Of a stretch of 64,000 bases of DNA, positions 9,419-21,333 are shown one piece after another. The DNA is from Nitzschia sp. DOCU1. Lineage: Eukaryota; Bacillariophyta; Bacillariophyceae; Bacillariales; Bacillariaceae. The notes under the pieces were generated by a model. That model saw only the letters and a program-made list of their open reading frames with translations, searched no databases and had not been told where the DNA came from. The stretch covers positions 1,116,001 to 1,180,000 of the forward strand of contig OX595990.1 in the NCBI GenBank assembly GCA_951394045.1. Reading direction: 5' to 3'. The first letter of the stretch is position 1, and every line of letters begins with the position of its first letter. The translations under genes and the position numbers were made by a program.

Positions 9419-12400
9419 ATGGGTGGAAACATATTAAACAAAACCTGTCTGAGATCAACTTATACCCTCCGACGACAGCTTATTACGAGTTATGGATGCA
9501 CGGCTTTTTTCGCCATCAGCATCGTGGTCATCCTCGCGACCTTTGCGGCACAACACGCTGGCAGAACGGTCCAGGACCAGACTTCGTCTTTATTAGAGTC
9601 TCAAGTGATTGATGGGATGGGAGAGTCAAAACTGGAAACGGCGGAGCTATTTGCTCAAAAGTTTCAAACACTGAAAGGTTCCGCTGCTCTACTGAGTGAA
9701 ATTATGCGAGATCGCATTGTGGGATATCCCAATGAGTTCCAAGATGATCAAAACGTCCCATTCTTAGATATCGAAACGCTGAAAAATGCCTATCCACTGC
9801 GAGGAAAGCCGCTACCTCGGGACTTTGAAGTGGTGCCAAACTGGAGCGACGAGACAATTGTGGAGCACGCACAGGAACGAGCGGAAGCGTTACGCCCGTA
9901 CGCAGACATACTCAGTACCAGTAGTGCGAGCTTCTTTTTTCAGGGAAATTGCGACCCTAGTGAAACAAACCCTGACGGGGCTGCTTACCTGGAAAACTGT
10001 ACGGAAGCGAACAATGATCCTCGACTAGGCGGGGTGCCTCATCAAACTTCTACACTGGCAGGGTTGGCCGAGAAAGCCAATGATCTTGGAATATTCCTCA
10101 AGCCTCTATGGGAAGCAGACCCAAGTATCATGCAAATTTCAGTACATTTTTTCAACTCGGGTGCTGGTGCGGTCTTAACTTTCCCCGGTTTCAAAGTAAC
10201 AAAGAAGTCACAATATGTGTCGGCAGGTTGCGACTGGATGCGAGAAACTAACCGATACACTGGGCTACCTTTTGGTGGTGACAACGAAATTCAAAATTGT
10301 CATCCAAAGGGAGAGGTGGTACCCAACCGACACTATAATCCGATGGAACGGGATTTCTGTCATGATCAGGTGCTGAACCCTGATGAAATTCGAATATTTG
10401 GGCCATATGTTGACGTGTTTTGGGGAGACTGGCGAATAACAATCGGGCAAGCGGTGTTTGATAGAAAGTAAGTTGATATGCGCTACTGACTGCTAAGGTG
10501 CGTGATGTGATATCGTTCCAGTTTATTCTGATCCCGTGATCGTTCGCAGGACGGGGGAATTTTTGGCTTGCACTGGCCACGACCTGAGCCTAGAGCTTGC
10601 GGAGGATTTGGTCAAATCGGTCTCCTTCAACACACGCACCCTTGCGGCACTTACTCGTTTGGACGGTAGCGTTGTTGCTGGGTCAAGCTTTGACATTCCC
10701 AACAAGACCGATACTATAAATATTGTGGAGACAGGATTCATTGACCAACAAACCTATGACAAATTATCATCGATTCGCTTTTGGGAGGAGGATGTCTGGG
10801 TTGCAGCATCAGTCAAAGAGGACATCAAGAATAATCTTGTTCGGGTGAAAAACCGGATTATTGCTTGCGTCCCAGTGCCTTTGCCACCTGACGATTTCAG
10901 TGCAGAGTACGAACCTGAGTTTCTTGTATTTGTTGCAGCGGATGTTGAAGACGTGGTCTGGCTCGTCGATCAAATCGAGATTGCTATCGAAGATGAGGTT
11001 GGAGATCTTCTCCTGAACAGTATACTGATCGGTCTTGTTGGATTTTTCATCTTTCTTGGGGTGGTAGCCGTTGTATCTCACATCTTGACTCGGCCCCTAA
11101 CATGGATGGAGGTGACAGCATGGAAAATCGTCAATCATGCAGACAAGCGAGTTTCGGATGAACTTGTCGTACTTCAGTCAAGGCAAGAGGAGGACGATCC
11201 ACTAGTGAAGTGCTCACCAAAGACAGAAATTGGTGAACTGGTTACGGAGTTCCAAACCATGATTGGTGGATTTAGTGGTACAGGCGCATCTAGGGTAGCC
11301 CCTTCCAAAATGGACGAGGTCAAAAATTTCGTTACATGGAAAGACGATTTTCGACAGTTCTATCAACTGAATCAGACTATGGAGGATCGGATAAAAGAAG
11401 AAATGAGCCAGAAAGCTCAATCGTACGGCCGGCGGATATCCATCGGGATGCGGAGTAAGGGAAACAGTTCGTATGGCCAGACGGCGTCCGAAATAATTGC
11501 CAACATGTCCGAGGTCTCGCAAGTATCCGAAGAAGAAAGCACGACTTTTCGGTCCACCGAGATGCGAAAGGAGCCTAGTTTTCAGATGCAATTTGGTCGA
11601 ACAGATTCATCAACTCTTTTCAAGCGGCCTTTGACGAGAACGAACTTGGGCACAAATCTCCCACTTTATGGCTCGTACGCAAGAATGAATCAAATGGAAG
11701 AGAATGTTCGGATATCGCGCTCTGCTCTGTTTCGATGGGTGTTGTGCTCTATTGTACTTCCGCTGGTTTTGACAAATGTCGTGATTGCAGCACTCGTCGC
11801 TGATAATCTCCTTCATTCTTTCCTTGGATCAGTGGAGAAGGCCGATAATTTCTCCTTCGGCCTCGGGGCAGACTTTTTGAGTGACTCCGTCAAGTTGCAT
11901 GCAATATTTGGTGATCAAGTACTACCTGGGGCGATGCGCGATTTGCATTTGCTAAACAGGATGGCTGGTTGGCTTTTGATGGACGCAATACCGCGCTCAG
12001 ATGCCTTCCCTGAACTGGAAACGGAAATGGTGGAAGAATGCAAGGCCTACACCAGTGAGGAAGTATGTCCATTCGACGCCGATCCGGCAAGATCTCCGTG
12101 CGATTGCCAGTGGAGGGATCCGTGGGGGCGAGATTGCGACGATTTTTCGGTTCGCACTCGTTTCCTCCAAAGAATGTGGTTCCTTTGCCAAGCACGTGAT
12201 TACGACCCAATCACTGGTGCAAGGCCAAAAAGTTTGAGCTATCCCGAGTTTGACTTTAATCCGGTATCGACGAAGTGGTGGGAAGACGTTGATGACTTGC
12301 CGGGGGCCGAAAAAGGAGAGAATGCGTCAGGATTTGAGACGACTTATGATCGGGTTCGAGTAATTTCGGCACTTCAGACTGTATCTTTGCCTCTCTACAA

Positions 12401-15060
12401 CTACTTCAACATCCCAGGCTTCAAGGGTTCCCGCACTTCGTTCTCTTCCTACTTTGCCTTTGAAGCGGATGGCGGATATCTGGGGTATTCTGGATGCAAC
12501 TACGATGCATCGCGCTGCGCCCAATTCAAATCCTCCGAGGAAAATGGTGCGTATCTTGTCAGTCCTGAACTATGTCCGGTCGGCAAGTATGGGTACGACC
12601 CTCGGTGCCGTACTTGGTACAGCGAGACAAAACGAAAGGCCCTTTATCAGGATGGTTTTATCCACGTGACTGCGCCCTATAGGTTTGCTGCAGCTGATGA
12701 CATTGGGACGACAGCGGGATCTGGTTTGATTGATCCCGTGTCTGGTGAGTTCCTGGGGGTTGCAGCTGTTGATCTTTCTCCGACCGAAATGTTCTTGAAC
12801 CTTGAGAAGGTGGAAGCAGATTTCTACTTTGTCATCTCGCCCGAAGAATTGGAGGACACGATCAGGGGCCCTGGGCATCCCCTAAATTCGCCACCCGAGG
12901 CCATAGGAAAGGTTGTTCTCCCATACGACGACGCGGGCTCAGAGAACCAGCGAGTGTTTGCCAACATTACCGTTCGGATGAAAGAGGGTAAGACAGGCAT
13001 CGAAAGCTTTCATCGAAAGTCGCTCGAAGGCGAAAGCAGCGAACTCTTCTTGTCGTTTGCACCGGTCTATGCCCGGGTTCTAAAGGCGACAATGCCGGAT
13101 GACTACACAAGGGGTGCCGAATACTCTCGAGTACTTTGGTATTCTATTGGTATCGTCAAGTCGAGAGAAGCTCTAGAAATGCCATTCCGAGGCATTGAAG
13201 ACGAGATAAACTCAAGCCTTGAAGCTACAGCAATTATATTTGTTTCTTCCGTTGCAGCGATTACGTTTTTGTGTATCCTTGCAACGGCGAAGGTAAGAAG
13301 AAGTTCACATTTCATATTTTACCATTTCTCGTCTCATTGGTCTATTATTTTCTTTGCAGATTTCGATTGCCGTCACGAAACCCATGCTAATTCTACTCCG
13401 CGTAGTTCAGCGTGTTAACGCAGGACGAATCGAAGATAGCATGCCACCTCTGGAAGGAGGTTCGCGAGAAGTTACCCAGGTGTACTCGTCGTTTGCCAAA
13501 CTCTATAAAGTCGTCCGTATGTCCAACTCGTCGTTTTTCTCTGGAGACTTCAAATGGGCCCATCATATTGCGAGTGATGCACTGAAGCTATTCAGAAAAA
13601 TTGGGGACGAAAAGGCTGTAGCGATTGCTTGCAACAATCTTGGTAATACCTTGTTTGCGTTGTCGATTCAACGACGAGAGAAAGGGACGTGCTTCAAAGC
13701 CGACGGCGTTTGCCGCGTCGACGAAGCTCTCGCTCACTTTGATGAAGCGATTGAAATAGGTACAAAAGAATTCGAGTCAGGCGATTCTGACGTCAAGAAG
13801 GCCGACTTTGCCCAGCAATTGGCAGACCGTCACTTCAATCGGGCCATGTGTCTCCTGCACTGTATGGATGATCCTTGTTGCCCAGCGAACGCAAAGGAAA
13901 AGGCATTTGTTGACCTCTACAGGTGTCGGGAGTACGACCGTGGCGTCCAAGAGTTCATGCTTCACGAGAAGTTGATGTTCAAGTACTCGGACGTGGTCTT
14001 TGAGCGCCTTCTTCGCCGCATACATGGGCTCTCTTTTCTCTTTACAGTCGATCCAACAGTTTGGCAGGTATGGGACGTCAACGACCTTGTCGAGCAAGCA
14101 GACGTCATGCTGCAGGCAGCGTGGGACCAAGAAAAGGCTCCACTGTTTCAGGATGTGGGGCGTGTAGGTCGTCTCCAACAACTCGAGGGTGCTGTTGTTG
14201 GCCTAGAACTCACTTCTGGCAAGCTTGAAGAGGCATCACAGCTAGCAATGCGAATGCTCGTCGAGGACGAATTCATCATCGAATCATCCTTTGTCGTTGC
14301 AGCCGATGCACTCCTTCGTCTAATGAGAGAACCGAATTTGACTTGGTCTCGAGAGGCTAAGCTCAGAACAAGTCTTGAGTTCCGACGGATGAGGAGGGCG
14401 GGGAAGCGTACTGCACTAGACATCGAACGATGTTTTGTGTTTTGTATCGAGCTGGGAGAAAAACTCGACCACACCCCCGAGCTTGCTAAGATCAATGCTG
14501 AAGTCATGGCGTTTTACGAAGAACAGTGCAATGACAAGGACACAGTTGGTTTGGTCGCCTTGAATGACACAACGGATAGCAACCTTGTTATCAAATTGGG
14601 TCTAAAAGAGAACATTGATGTCGAACAGAGGGAAGCACTCGAGACAGCAACTCAGAAAGTGGGGGGAAGCCTCTCAAATGCTGCACTTCCAACCGCGGTC
14701 AACATGGTCGTCAGCCCTTCCAGGTCTCGCACCAGCGACGTGTTTTTGATTTACATCAGTGATGGATCGGTTTGGGATTCGCGCTCGTTTGCTGCCATAC
14801 ACAAGAAAGTCCGAGAAGCCAGCGGTAAGCGCACCGCTTCCATCAACGTCATCTCAATTGGAATCAATGTCGAGGACGACGCATTCGCGGATAACTGCCG
14901 TAATTTGTGTCTAGCCACGCGAAGCCGAAACTCAAATTATCTCCCAGCAACATTTGATACAATCGAAGACACTTTCGAGCGAGCAGCAGATCTCGTGTCG
15001 TCCAGCTCATCGTCGGAGAGCAGCAGGATACAACTTGGAATCACAATGGAGCGTTTCTAA
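9419..15060 (+). CDS. Large receptor-like protein: two membrane-flanked sensor modules (second Cache-like), HAMP-like linker, TPR-like helices and vWA-like C-terminus
   Basis: Three exons (9419-10467, 10550-13292, 13360-15060) with 82- and 67-nt GT-AG introns give 1,830 residues; both junctions keep frame. Transmembrane helices are predicted near 23-44, 503-529, 743-767 and 1242-1262. They enclose two large extracellular parts. The second has a recognisable Cache-type core (about 970-1100), including YDPRCRTWYSETKR and a GxIHVTAPYRFA segment; the first is Cys-containing and more divergent. A HAMP-like helical segment with coiled linker follows TM2. After TM4 come a membrane-proximal helix (KPMLILLRVVQRVNAG), TPR-like repeats (about 1325-1420) and a Rossmann/vWA-like end (DVFLIYISDGSVWD). 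That end lacks an obvious complete MIDAS. No kinase or cyclase domain is seen. A sensory role is inferred from the Cache fold; ligand and output are unknown. Confidence 0.8.
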
Positions 15061-15192
15061 GTTCAGTAAGATAACGAAGTGGAAACTGCTAATTTAAAGC
15101 CGTCAAGCGGACTCATTGAAAGACTACTACTCAAGAGTAGAGAGCGCTACTGCTGACGGCCGCTTGCAGGTTTCGAAGGCGTACTAGTTTCC

Positions 15193-18057
15193 TTAGGTAT
15201 TGTTCCTCAATTCTTGATAGATACGGACATATCCGTTCTGGTTATCTCCTTCGGCCATTGCACCAATGGCCAAAAGATCCCATTCTCGATTCTTCGGCAT
15301 GGCAATTGACGCGCTGAAACCAGCGGGTGGGGCTGATCCCTCAAGGACCTCCATGTACTCATAATCGCCCTCCCCAACCACACTTGTTTCTCGACGCCAT
15401 ACAGAAACGCCCCTAAAACTTGAGTTCTCGTCTTCGTTTCCAATGGCTATCGTTTCTCCGTCGTAGCTGACTGCCAAGTCGGTCCCGGCTGTCTTTATGG
15501 TATCGGTGAGCTTCCATTGATAGGAAGATGTTATGATGTCGCCGCTAATGTACGCGTAAACGGAAACAAGCTCTTCGACCGTCGAAACTACCAACGTCCT
15601 ACCATCACCCGACAGCACCATCGACAAGACCGCGCTGCCATTTCCAAATAGTCGAATGGGCGTGTCGACTACCCAGTCCGTCAAAGAATCTTCGCCTCGA
15701 CGAAAAGTCGTCACCGTTTGGTTCACAAGCACTGCCATGGCATCGCCCTCATACGACAGGCCCAAGTCAAGAACAGGCGCCGTCAGATCGGCTTGAATCC
15801 GCAAATACTTCTGCGGTAATGTGGCGTTCTCCAAATCCCACACTTGAATATCAACAACTGCTCCCTTGGTTCCATGAATGAGACTAGCTCCGGCGACAAT
15901 CAAACCAGAACCAGAAATATCACCAGCTGTGGGCACAATGGACTTTTGATCAACTTCACCAATATTTTTCCAGACAGTCGTGTTGAAGGCAAAGGCCTCT
16001 GCCCAATTTCCATTGTCGCCAATGCGTCTCTGATACACAAAGAGGTGCCCATCGTTGGTTGTTACTGCCATGCGCCGACGTTCAGCGGAAAGCGATACGC
16101 GAGGAGGTGGCAACTGGTCGTTATTCTCGTTCTTGCTTCCAAAGAAAATGGCAGCTCCCAATTCCGTGACATTGTCCGGGGAAATGTATTCATAAACTTG
16201 AACGGAATCGTACCCTGCCGCTGCAATCCAGTCTCCGACCGGGCCTCCTACCGAGACAGAAGAGCCCAACTGACCCTCCACTGATGTTTTGAATACCCAA
16301 TCATATGCGTCTGGTGTCGCCGATGTTGGTGCCATAGTAACGGTAGTGTCATTGTTGTTCACTATTACTGGAGCGGCAGAGGGGGGCATCAACTCAGCAG
16401 AGACAGCGTCGTTTCTGCCGTTCAAAAGGAGCACAATCAACGTCGCCACGGCTCCTACGACACCTGTTATTGCCAACAGCACCAATGAACGAAACATACT
16501 GCAATTCGCAAACTTTGCCGAAGTACCACGGGAAGCTTGACTACCAGCCGGAGCACCTCCACCCTCTTCTATACAAGATCGGTCTTGCGGTAGCTCATGG
16601 CACGACGTAGGGGGAGCATCTACCGCATAAACCAATGGATAGTCAGTCGCGGATGGTACTTCCGTTTCTTGGTGTGGTGGTGTTCTGCTGCTCATGCTGC
16701 GTTGTGTGCTCTCCACGACCTGTGGTTGTTTTCTTGAAGAAGCTTTCCGCAAAACCGGCAAGGGAGATGGCTTCCGCGTAGGAGGCTCTGGCATGGCACC
16801 ATTCATCAGCGATCTGGACGATACTGGCAGTGGCGACGCGCCAGTTTCGTCGTCAGCATGTCGAAGCGGGCGACCCTGGGGACTTTCCATACTTCTGGTG
16901 CCTGTAGGTTGTTCCTTATCTTGTTGTAATTGTTTGAAGTAAACTTGATTGACATAGTCAGCTTGATCTGGAGCAGAATGGTATTGTCGCATAGTTGTTA
17001 ATTTCTTCTTCTGCTGCGGCTGCGTGTCGGGGGGTGAAGGTGGCATGGTTCGACTGCGAGTGGGAGGAGCGTCATCACCTTCATCCACCTCTTCCACGGC
17101 AGGATGTAGGTTGCCTCTAAAGCTATTTTTATTGATCTGAGGCGGTGGTCGAGTCGGGCGGGGCGGTCGAGATAGACCTGTGCGATTGGAGACGCGAACG
17201 GTGGTGTCGCTCATTTCACTTTTTCGACTTGCGATGCTTTCGGTCCGAACCGGTGGCGACGTTATTAGCAGTGCGTCTTGCCGTGTCAAACCACTGGGAA
17301 GCATGAGACCACCCACACTACTTTCAGTTCCTTTTGTGCTGCTGCTTGTTGTTATAATTGATCTCGAGCTCCCACCAACCGGTGGCTGCAACTGCTCCAA
17401 ACCATCATCCACTGGTTCAGGACGCCTTGAAGAAGACGCCGCCGGAGAAACTCTGGAAAAATCAGTCAAAGGTCTTGTAGGCTCCGTTGGCAAAGCTCTT
17501 ACTTCGCCAGGCTCCGAATCCGGCCTCTTCAAGCCTGGTTTCATCGATGACAATAATAGAGCCGGTTCCCTGTGCTCCACTCCTGAGACATGCACATGCA
17601 CATCAGGAGGAGTCAAACCAGCACCCGGATCCTCAGCATTAAGCTTGGGATTGGTGCGCCACGAGAAGACCTTCTGTTTCTCCATCCGCCGTTGTTGCTT
17701 CCGCTGGTTGGATTCCGCAATATGCTTGTCGTCTCGGGTGCCGCACAAGGCGCACCGTTCGTTTTTAGCATCGACATTTAAATACGAGCACCGGGGACAA
17801 GTCCAGGATGGTTCTTGCTCCACCTCTGAAAAAGCCACTGATGATGAGTCTATGGAGGGTATTCGAAACAACGTGGTCTTATCCGGGATCAGGGGTGATA
17901 TCCTGGCTGGGAGGGAGGTGGACGAAGAGCCCGACTCGTCCAGGGCGGCTTCCACTTCGGCTTCTCGAGAATCGGAATAAATACTAATGGTCGAACCCAT
18001 CTTTTTGGGTTCTGGGGAGGGTGAAACCCGCCGTTGCGGAGTATTGACCGACATCAT
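15193..18057 (-). CDS. RanBP2-type zinc finger, transmembrane helix and beta-propeller-like protein (copy 1)
   Basis: Intronless, 954 residues. A RanBP2-type zinc finger lies at 85-105 (W-x-C-x2-C-x3-N-x7-C-x2-C; WTCPRCSYLNVDAKNERCAL). A long disordered Ser/Pro/Arg linker follows, then one transmembrane helix (about 522-546, VLLAITGVVGAVATLIVLLL). The C-terminal about 370 residues consist of repeated strands such as SVSVGGPVGDWIAAAGYDSVQVYEY, resembling FG-GAP/WD-like propeller blades. With the finger cytosolic, the propeller would face the lumen or outside. RanBP2 fingers bind RNA or ubiquitin, but the function here is unknown. It has a clear paralogue at 46223-48649 with the same order of parts. 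It converges on the receptor gene, with stops about 130 bp apart. Confidence 0.8.
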   Translation of the reverse strand: MMSVNTPQRRVSPSPEPKKMGSTISIYSDSREAEVEAALDESGSSSTSLPARISPLIPDKTTLFRIPSIDSSSVAFSEVEQEPSWTCPRCSYLNVDAKNERCALCGTRDDKHIAESNQRKQQRRMEKQKVFSWRTNPKLNAEDPGAGLTPPDVHVHVSGVEHREPALLLSSMKPGLKRPDSEPGEVRALPTEPTRPLTDFSRVSPAASSSRRPEPVDDGLEQLQPPVGGSSRSIITTSSSTKGTESSVGGLMLPSGLTRQDALLITSPPVRTESIASRKSEMSDTTVRVSNRTGLSRPPRPTRPPPQINKNSFRGNLHPAVEEVDEGDDAPPTRSRTMPPSPPDTQPQQKKKLTTMRQYHSAPDQADYVNQVYFKQLQQDKEQPTGTRSMESPQGRPLRHADDETGASPLPVSSRSLMNGAMPEPPTRKPSPLPVLRKASSRKQPQVVESTQRSMSSRTPPHQETEVPSATDYPLVYAVDAPPTSCHELPQDRSCIEEGGGAPAGSQASRGTSAKFANCSMFRSLVLLAITGVVGAVATLIVLLLNGRNDAVSAELMPPSAAPVIVNNNDTTVTMAPTSATPDAYDWVFKTSVEGQLGSSVSVGGPVGDWIAAAGYDSVQVYEYISPDNVTELGAAIFFGSKNENNDQLPPPRVSLSAERRRMAVTTNDGHLFVYQRRIGDNGNWAEAFAFNTTVWKNIGEVDQKSIVPTAGDISGSGLIVAGASLIHGTKGAVVDIQVWDLENATLPQKYLRIQADLTAPVLDLGLSYEGDAMAVLVNQTVTTFRRGEDSLTDWVVDTPIRLFGNGSAVLSMVLSGDGRTLVVSTVEELVSVYAYISGDIITSSYQWKLTDTIKTAGTDLAVSYDGETIAIGNEDENSSFRGVSVWRRETSVVGEGDYEYMEVLEGSAPPAGFSASIAMPKNREWDLLAIGAMAEGDNQNGYVRIYQELRNNT

Positions 18058-19431
18058 TGAGTTACAATTTCCTTCTTGCTCGTAGTATAATCAATGTCGT
18101 TTGCTTGCTTTCGCTGATGAATATTTCCCCAACGCTCTCGCGGCCGTTGCTCAATTTTCTGCCCCCCGGACCCAAGATTCGGTGGCAAACGAGATCTGCC
18201 GAGAAAAAGAAACAAAACAAACAAACGGCAAGTCGTCCGATCTTGTGCTATTACTCTAGAGCAGGGGCTGTTAGTCGCAGTAATTGTTGGGTCGTTCTGG
18301 ATGTTTAACTTCCAAAGTAGTGTATTATCCTTCATTGACGACGATTGAAACGCGACTGGTCGCTTTTACTTTTTTGTTGTGTAGTACGATAGTGGAGGGA
18401 GCCATCCGCCGAGGTGGTGAGAGTCGAGTCGTCAGTCGCGTAAACAACCGTTATTGGTAGTCACGGTTCGGTACGGTCCCCTTCCGAATACCGGACCGGC
18501 CTCGCTCGCTTTGGCGCACCGACCGGACCGTCCGTCCGTTCATGCCACCATGGGATCGATTGATTCCCACCAGTCCCGCATGGTATTTCATTCGTGCCAA
18601 GCCCATGAGCACCGGTACTTGCCGGTTGCCACGAGTGCTCTCGTCATAATTACGATAGTCTACACCTTTCTTCGTTGCCTTTTACTCGCTAGTTGTGGTA
18701 GGTAGCGCTGCAGTAACAAAAACTTCAAAGAGTGCTGCTGTTTATCATGTACTGTCCGCAACCTGGCCGACCGGCCCGAGGAAAAGACAAAAGCCACCGC
18801 ACGGGGGTCGTTGTAAGTATTGGTGGTCATCATCGTCATTGCTCGCAACCACCCACCCACCGCCATCAAGTTACATTATCGCCACACTACTAGTTCAGTA
18901 ACGCTCTCCTTTCTGTCGTGGTACGGTCAGGTTTGGCTACTGGTATATGCTTCGTCCGGAGAGAGTGCTACGCTCTCTTGAAAATAGTAATAGTCGCCGC
19001 CAAGGTTGAATCCATACCAGTTATTTCCACTACGGACGGTGGTTCTGGCGTCCGGTTTCCCGCGTAACTTAACGCAAAGCATGACTGCAAGGGGCATATA
19101 GTCTTTTTCTCACATCACATTTTTGCCGACTTGCGCCGAAATTTCCACCAAAATTCAAATGCGAACGACTTGCACTCGCCTTTTCCTCAACGAAACTGTG
19201 GCCCATCACATCTTTACTCCTACTCTTTGCTTCAGGCTCCTGGGCTTTGGTAAACATTTAGTGGTACTACCATCAGGGAACAACAATAAAGATACCAGGA
19301 ATCTATCCCTCCAGCCAAAAAGATTCTACTCCGACAGTCTCGCTTCGCCATTATAAACAACAGTGCCTTCAAGAAGTGCTGTCCCTCATGCAACAACAAC
19401 AACCACAATTCAATATTGACCAAATAAGAAT
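18058..19431. other. Intergenic region between divergent genes
   Basis: About 1.37 kb between the divergent zinc-finger/propeller and BTB genes. A C/G-rich patch (CCGGACCGGCC-like, about 18470-18540) is present. No coding frame with domain support, RNA gene or repeat was identified. Confidence 0.3.
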
Positions 19432-21333
19432 ATGATGGTTCAAGTTGTAACTCCTGCTCGGCAGTTTCATTCGAATGACGACGATACTGGTGATGATATC
19501 TGGGACGAAAGCCAAACCCTATCATCTGAAGAAGTAGATGATGACATCTCGTTGGACGAACAAGAGTGGATGATCCCTTGCCAATATCGTTCTCCAACTT
19601 TCACAAAGAAGGCACACAACGCAAGTCTAAGTCCGTCTGCAAAATCAAAACTGGAACAATCGGGTCATCAACGGTCGTCAATCGGCAAGATCCACATTGA
19701 TTGCCGTTTAAATGAATCCGCAACGACGTACTTGGGGTCCTCCTCGTCCTCAACATCTTCCAGCCACTCCCACTGTTCATCGACATCCTCGAAAAAAGTC
19801 TTACTTCCAAAACAGAGTATAGCCACTAGCCCTAGACGAAGCAGATGCGCTCGGTATTTGGACGATGAATCTTCAACGGATGGTGACGAATATGAACTGT
19901 TCACTATATGTCATCGAAGCACCACGAGCATAAACGGTCTAAGAGATTCTTGGGCTGGCGACTCCAAGGTTCAGCTGCTACTGGGCGCCTTGTGTCCTCA
20001 GTTTGGAAGCTTCGACAGTGCGTTTCAAGACAATGTTTCTGATATCTTTGATGATGAAGTAGACTGGACTCCCATGTCCATCTGTGCGAGGGGCAATGAG
20101 CCGTGGCTACCGGATTGGAATGTTCTGGCCTTTCCAGAGACTCCATCTAACTTTGAAAACAACGCAAGCATCTTTCCCATCCAGGAACAATGTTTAAGCG
20201 TAGCCAACGAAAGGTGTGGCTCTGAGGCGCCATTGAGAAGCCTCTTTAGTCCAGACGTGCCATCTCTGGTTCCACCAGAGCAGGAAGCGCAGGAGCCTTT
20301 GCAAACAACCCCCATCCCCCCGTCGAGTATCAACAATCCTAGAGATTCGACCCGGGAGCGAAGGTCTTTGCTGGACGCTGCTGTTGCTCAAGCAACAGTA
20401 ACACAACGATGGGGAGCTCCTCGCAATCGATATCGCACCATCCCGGCAGACAAACCGGTCACCATTTGGATACCAACAGTCAGTGATCAAACTTCGAAAT
20501 TCGAGGAGCCTGTGGAAAGAGCAAGCAAACAATCAAATCTTCTTGTTAAAACGAAGGATACATGGAGTAACAACAAGCGCCCGGCCTCGGATTTGTCCGG
20601 CCTTCTTGCAACCAAGCAGAGTACTGAACTTACGGATGGATCCATCTCCGGACAAGGACCCGCGTGGTCGTTGCGCCTGAAATGGGACGATAGGGATATC
20701 AACCGGTATATGTTTGACATGATTGAGAATTCCACGTATGCGACAGATGAAGACTCAACGGAAGTATCGTCGATTGATTTCGTCGACGAATGTTCGAAGG
20801 CCACGGTCAAAATCCGTTCACCAGTGCCCTTGAATGAACAAATCAACGGGTCGCACCCAGACATGTCCACAATTAAGACCCGGGAATGCGATGATCGACT
20901 GTCCAACCACATATGGTCCAAGATTGACGAGGAAGCTGTCATGAGCAGGAGTGATTGGATGGTAGTCGTTGTCACTGGGTATTCGGAGGATGACGAGGTT
21001 GAAAGCTATCATGTTCATAAAGATGTACTAGGCCGTGGGCCGCGAGCATGCTCATTCTTTCAAAGTGAATTCGAAGTTACCGAAGAGGAGAAGGAGAATG
21101 CAGCTGATCAGCACGACGAAGTAGCATATTCCATCGTGGAGGTGGAACCTTCTTTGGCCGAAGCCTTTCCCAACTTGCTTCACTTTATTTACTCCTCACA
21201 CTCCCCCGACCAACTTGAACAATCTTGGTTGAAATCAATGGACCCTCAAAGACACATTGCTCTCCGTAAACTGGGAGCTCAATTTGGTGTCAAAGGCTTA
21301 ATGGAAACGATGGATCATGCCATCGCCCAGTGA
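19432..21333 (+). CDS. BTB/POZ-domain protein with long disordered N-terminus
   Basis: Single exon, 633 residues. The first about 500 residues are acidic, Ser-rich and low in complexity (for example SSSSSTSSSHSHCSSTSS). The C-terminal about 130 residues form a BTB/POZ-like fold: a first strand WMVVVVTGYSE, then the signature YHVHKDVLGRGPRACSFFQSEF. This matches the usual "F-x-AHRAVLAARS-x-FF" core. A helix LAEAFPNLLHFIYSS and a final ALRKLGAQFGVKGLMETM follow. BTB domains mediate dimerisation or Cul3 recruitment. Many diatom BTB proteins share this C-terminal placement. Partner and role are unknown. The start is one of two adjacent Met codons at 19432. Confidence 0.75.
   Translation: MMVQVVTPARQFHSNDDDTGDDIWDESQTLSSEEVDDDISLDEQEWMIPCQYRSPTFTKKAHNASLSPSAKSKLEQSGHQRSSIGKIHIDCRLNESATTYLGSSSSSTSSSHSHCSSTSSKKVLLPKQSIATSPRRSRCARYLDDESSTDGDEYELFTICHRSTTSINGLRDSWAGDSKVQLLLGALCPQFGSFDSAFQDNVSDIFDDEVDWTPMSICARGNEPWLPDWNVLAFPETPSNFENNASIFPIQEQCLSVANERCGSEAPLRSLFSPDVPSLVPPEQEAQEPLQTTPIPPSSINNPRDSTRERRSLLDAAVAQATVTQRWGAPRNRYRTIPADKPVTIWIPTVSDQTSKFEEPVERASKQSNLLVKTKDTWSNNKRPASDLSGLLATKQSTELTDGSISGQGPAWSLRLKWDDRDINRYMFDMIENSTYATDEDSTEVSSIDFVDECSKATVKIRSPVPLNEQINGSHPDMSTIKTRECDDRLSNHIWSKIDEEAVMSRSDWMVVVVTGYSEDDEVESYHVHKDVLGRGPRACSFFQSEFEVTEEEKENAADQHDEVAYSIVEVEPSLAEAFPNLLHFIYSSHSPDQLEQSWLKSMDPQRHIALRKLGAQFGVKGLMETMDHAIAQ

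Noticed and set aside
17180..17980. A 266-codon frame on the plus strand.
   Set aside because: It is the shadow of the Ser/Pro-rich linker and zinc finger of the minus-strand gene.
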